A stretch of DNA of 60,953 nucleotides from Bifidobacterium pseudolongum subsp. globosum (GTDB lineage: Bacteria > Actinomycetota > Actinomycetes > Actinomycetales > Bifidobacteriaceae). A program made the translations under genes and the position numbers. The stretch's first letter is position 1; each line of letters starts with the position of its first letter. The notes under the pieces are model-generated. The model had not been told where the DNA came from and did no database searches. It saw only the letters and a list, made by a program, of their open reading frames with translations. This document shows, piece by piece, positions 59,764-60,953 of this stretch. The stretch spans positions 1 through 60,953 of the forward strand of contig NZ_JGZG01000012.1 in NCBI RefSeq assembly GCF_000741295.1, given 5' to 3'.

Positions 59764-60953
59764 ATGCCGCGAATCGTTGTGAGCGGTGTGCCAACAACCG
59801 CGAGCCGCCATATCGCCGTCCTTGACGGCATGCGCGCGCTCGCGATCATCGGGGTGATTGGCTACCACACGCGCCCCTCACTGCTGCCAGGTGGGTTTCT
59901 GGGCGTCACGCTGTTCTTCGTGGTCAGCGGGTTCCTGCTCACGCGCAGCATGGTCAATCTGTTCGAACGCCTGCGCTTCTCGTACCCCCACTTTCTGCGT
60001 GGCCGTGTGCGCCGCCTCTGGCCGAGCGTGCTCGCCACCATCGCGGGCACGGCGATCCTCGTGTACTGCATGGCGCCCTCCCTGCTGCCCAAAGTGCGCG
60101 GCGACGCGCTGCCGAGCGCGCTGTTCTACAGCAACTGGTCGTTCATCTTCCGTAAACTCTCGTATTTCCAAGCGGCCGGCCTGCCTTCACCGCTGACGCA
60201 CCTGTGGTTCACGAGCCTCATCATGCAGTTCTATGTGCTGTGGCCGTTGCTGTTCGTGCTGATCTTCCAACTGTGCCGTTCGCGCGCCGCGCGCGCCGCT
60301 GTCATCGGTGCGCTCGCATTGGCGTCGTCGCTCGAGATGCTGCTGTTGTATACGCCCGGGCAAGACACCTCGCGCATCTACTATGGGCTCGACACGCGCG
60401 CCGCCGAACTGCTCGTCGGCGCCGCGCTCGCCGTGCTGATGCACCGGCACGCGGGCCGGCAGGACGACGAGTTCGCGCACGACCCGCCGCACTGGCAGTT
60501 CTTCAGCCGCACGGTGCATGTGCGCGGGCGCGAACTGCGCGTCACAGGCCAGCAGCTCGTCAACGCGCTCGGCTTCGCGCTGCTTGTGGTGTTCTGCGTC
60601 TGCTTCGCTGTCGTCGACCCGCAGTCGGCGTGGCTCTACCGCGGCGGCTATCTGCTGTTCGCGCTGCTCGCCGCCGCCATGATCTGGGCGGGCATGCACT
60701 CGGGCGTGTTCATGCGCGCGATGGGCGCCAAGGTGTGCAGCTACATCGGGTCACGCTCGTTCTCGCTGTATCTGGTGCACTACCCGCTGCTCATCGTGCT
60801 CAATCCGGCCACGCGCACCACGCCGCTGCCATGGTGGGGCTATCTCGGTCAGTTCGCGCTCATCCTGGCGGTGGGCGAGGTCTTCTTCCAGCTCATCGAG
60901 GCGATGCGCGGCACGCCGTGCCTGCCGTGGCTCACCCGCGCCGCCGAGCCCGC
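59764..60953 (+). CDS. Acyltransferase-3 family membrane protein (3' end outside window)
   Basis: The frame from ATG 59764 (GAGGGGG just upstream) is open to the last base, giving 396 residues. Start motif RHIAVLDGMRALAIIGVIGYHTRPS contains the conserved Arg and catalytic-type His; GGFLGVTLFFVVSGFLLTRS and RGRVRRLWPSVL follow, with about ten membrane helices, as in OatA-like O-acyltransferases. The segment HLWFTSLIMQFYVLWPL stands where most relatives have an EEQFY pattern, so the usual glutamates are replaced. The C-terminal part, where OatA has an SGNH domain, is not visible. Probable role is O-acylation of an envelope polymer; substrate unknown. Confidence 0.85.
   Translation, partial: MPRIVVSGVPTTASRHIAVLDGMRALAIIGVIGYHTRPSLLPGGFLGVTLFFVVSGFLLTRSMVNLFERLRFSYPHFLRGRVRRLWPSVLATIAGTAILVYCMAPSLLPKVRGDALPSALFYSNWSFIFRKLSYFQAAGLPSPLTHLWFTSLIMQFYVLWPLLFVLIFQLCRSRAARAAVIGALALASSLEMLLLYTPGQDTSRIYYGLDTRAAELLVGAALAVLMHRHAGRQDDEFAHDPPHWQFFSRTVHVRGRELRVTGQQLVNALGFALLVVFCVCFAVVDPQSAWLYRGGYLLFALLAAAMIWAGMHSGVFMRAMGAKVCSYIGSRSFSLYLVHYPLLIVLNPATRTTPLPWWGYLGQFALILAVGEVFFQLIEAMRGTPCLPWLTRAAEP

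Overview
The window is a chromosomal segment of a high-G+C actinobacterium, almost certainly a Bifidobacterium. The evidence is a single-polypeptide type I fatty acid synthase of about 3,140 residues next to a biotin carboxylase/carboxyltransferase pair and AcpS, a class Ib ribonucleotide reductase operon (nrdHIEF), a C1B aminopeptidase, sortase-dependent pili and actinobacterial gene order (tRNA-Trp-secE-nusG-rplK-rplA). The species was not determined.

Layout. 0-6.7 kb: remnant of an IS30-type transposase abutting a 5'-truncated LPATG tip pilin with embedded Ig-like and starch-binding-like modules, then an LPETG major pilin, a class C sortase and a small CnaB pilin with an atypical PAQTG sorting motif. 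7-16.3 kb: housekeeping genes (rplU-rpmA, obg with a one-base frameshift in its P-loop, proB, an aminotransferase, tRNA-Trp-secE-nusG, rplK-rplA) and a PucR-type regulator resembling Streptomyces FasR. 16.3-34.5 kb: a biotin and lipid block (polytopic membrane protein, birA, bioY, accBC, carboxyltransferase, fas, acpS). Biotin uptake (BioY) and ligation (BirA) would supply the biotinylated carboxylase, whose malonyl-CoA feeds FAS; AcpS would pantetheinylate the ACP domain of FAS.

34.6-35.9 kb: tRNA-Gly followed by about 1.2 kb without a convincing gene but full of ordered repeats: three ~52-bp hairpin units, five degenerate ~53-bp units, and six 17-bp dyads in strictly alternating orientation every 31-32 bp (three helical turns). 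This is the most unusual element and looks like a protein-binding array. 35.9-41 kb: a membrane protein, an L-2-hydroxyacid dehydrogenase, rpsO and pnp. 41-45.8 kb: lemA and two DUF2207 proteins, the second broken. 45.9-50 kb: nrdHIEF with two NrdR-box-like sites, then two perfect dyads in the divergent spacer. 50-60.9 kb: aldo/keto reductase, U32 protease-family protein, PgeF, IspD, pyrrolidone-carboxylate peptidase, a DivIVA-like coiled-coil protein, PepC, DAHP synthase and an acyltransferase-3 gene running off the end.

Several genes (obg, the aminotransferase, the PucR regulator, the membrane protein, birA, the U32 gene, pgeF) lack a Shine-Dalgarno sequence and instead have a -10-like hexamer ending 7-8 nt before the start codon, which suggests leaderless transcripts. 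All functional calls come from reading the translations; no database search was run.
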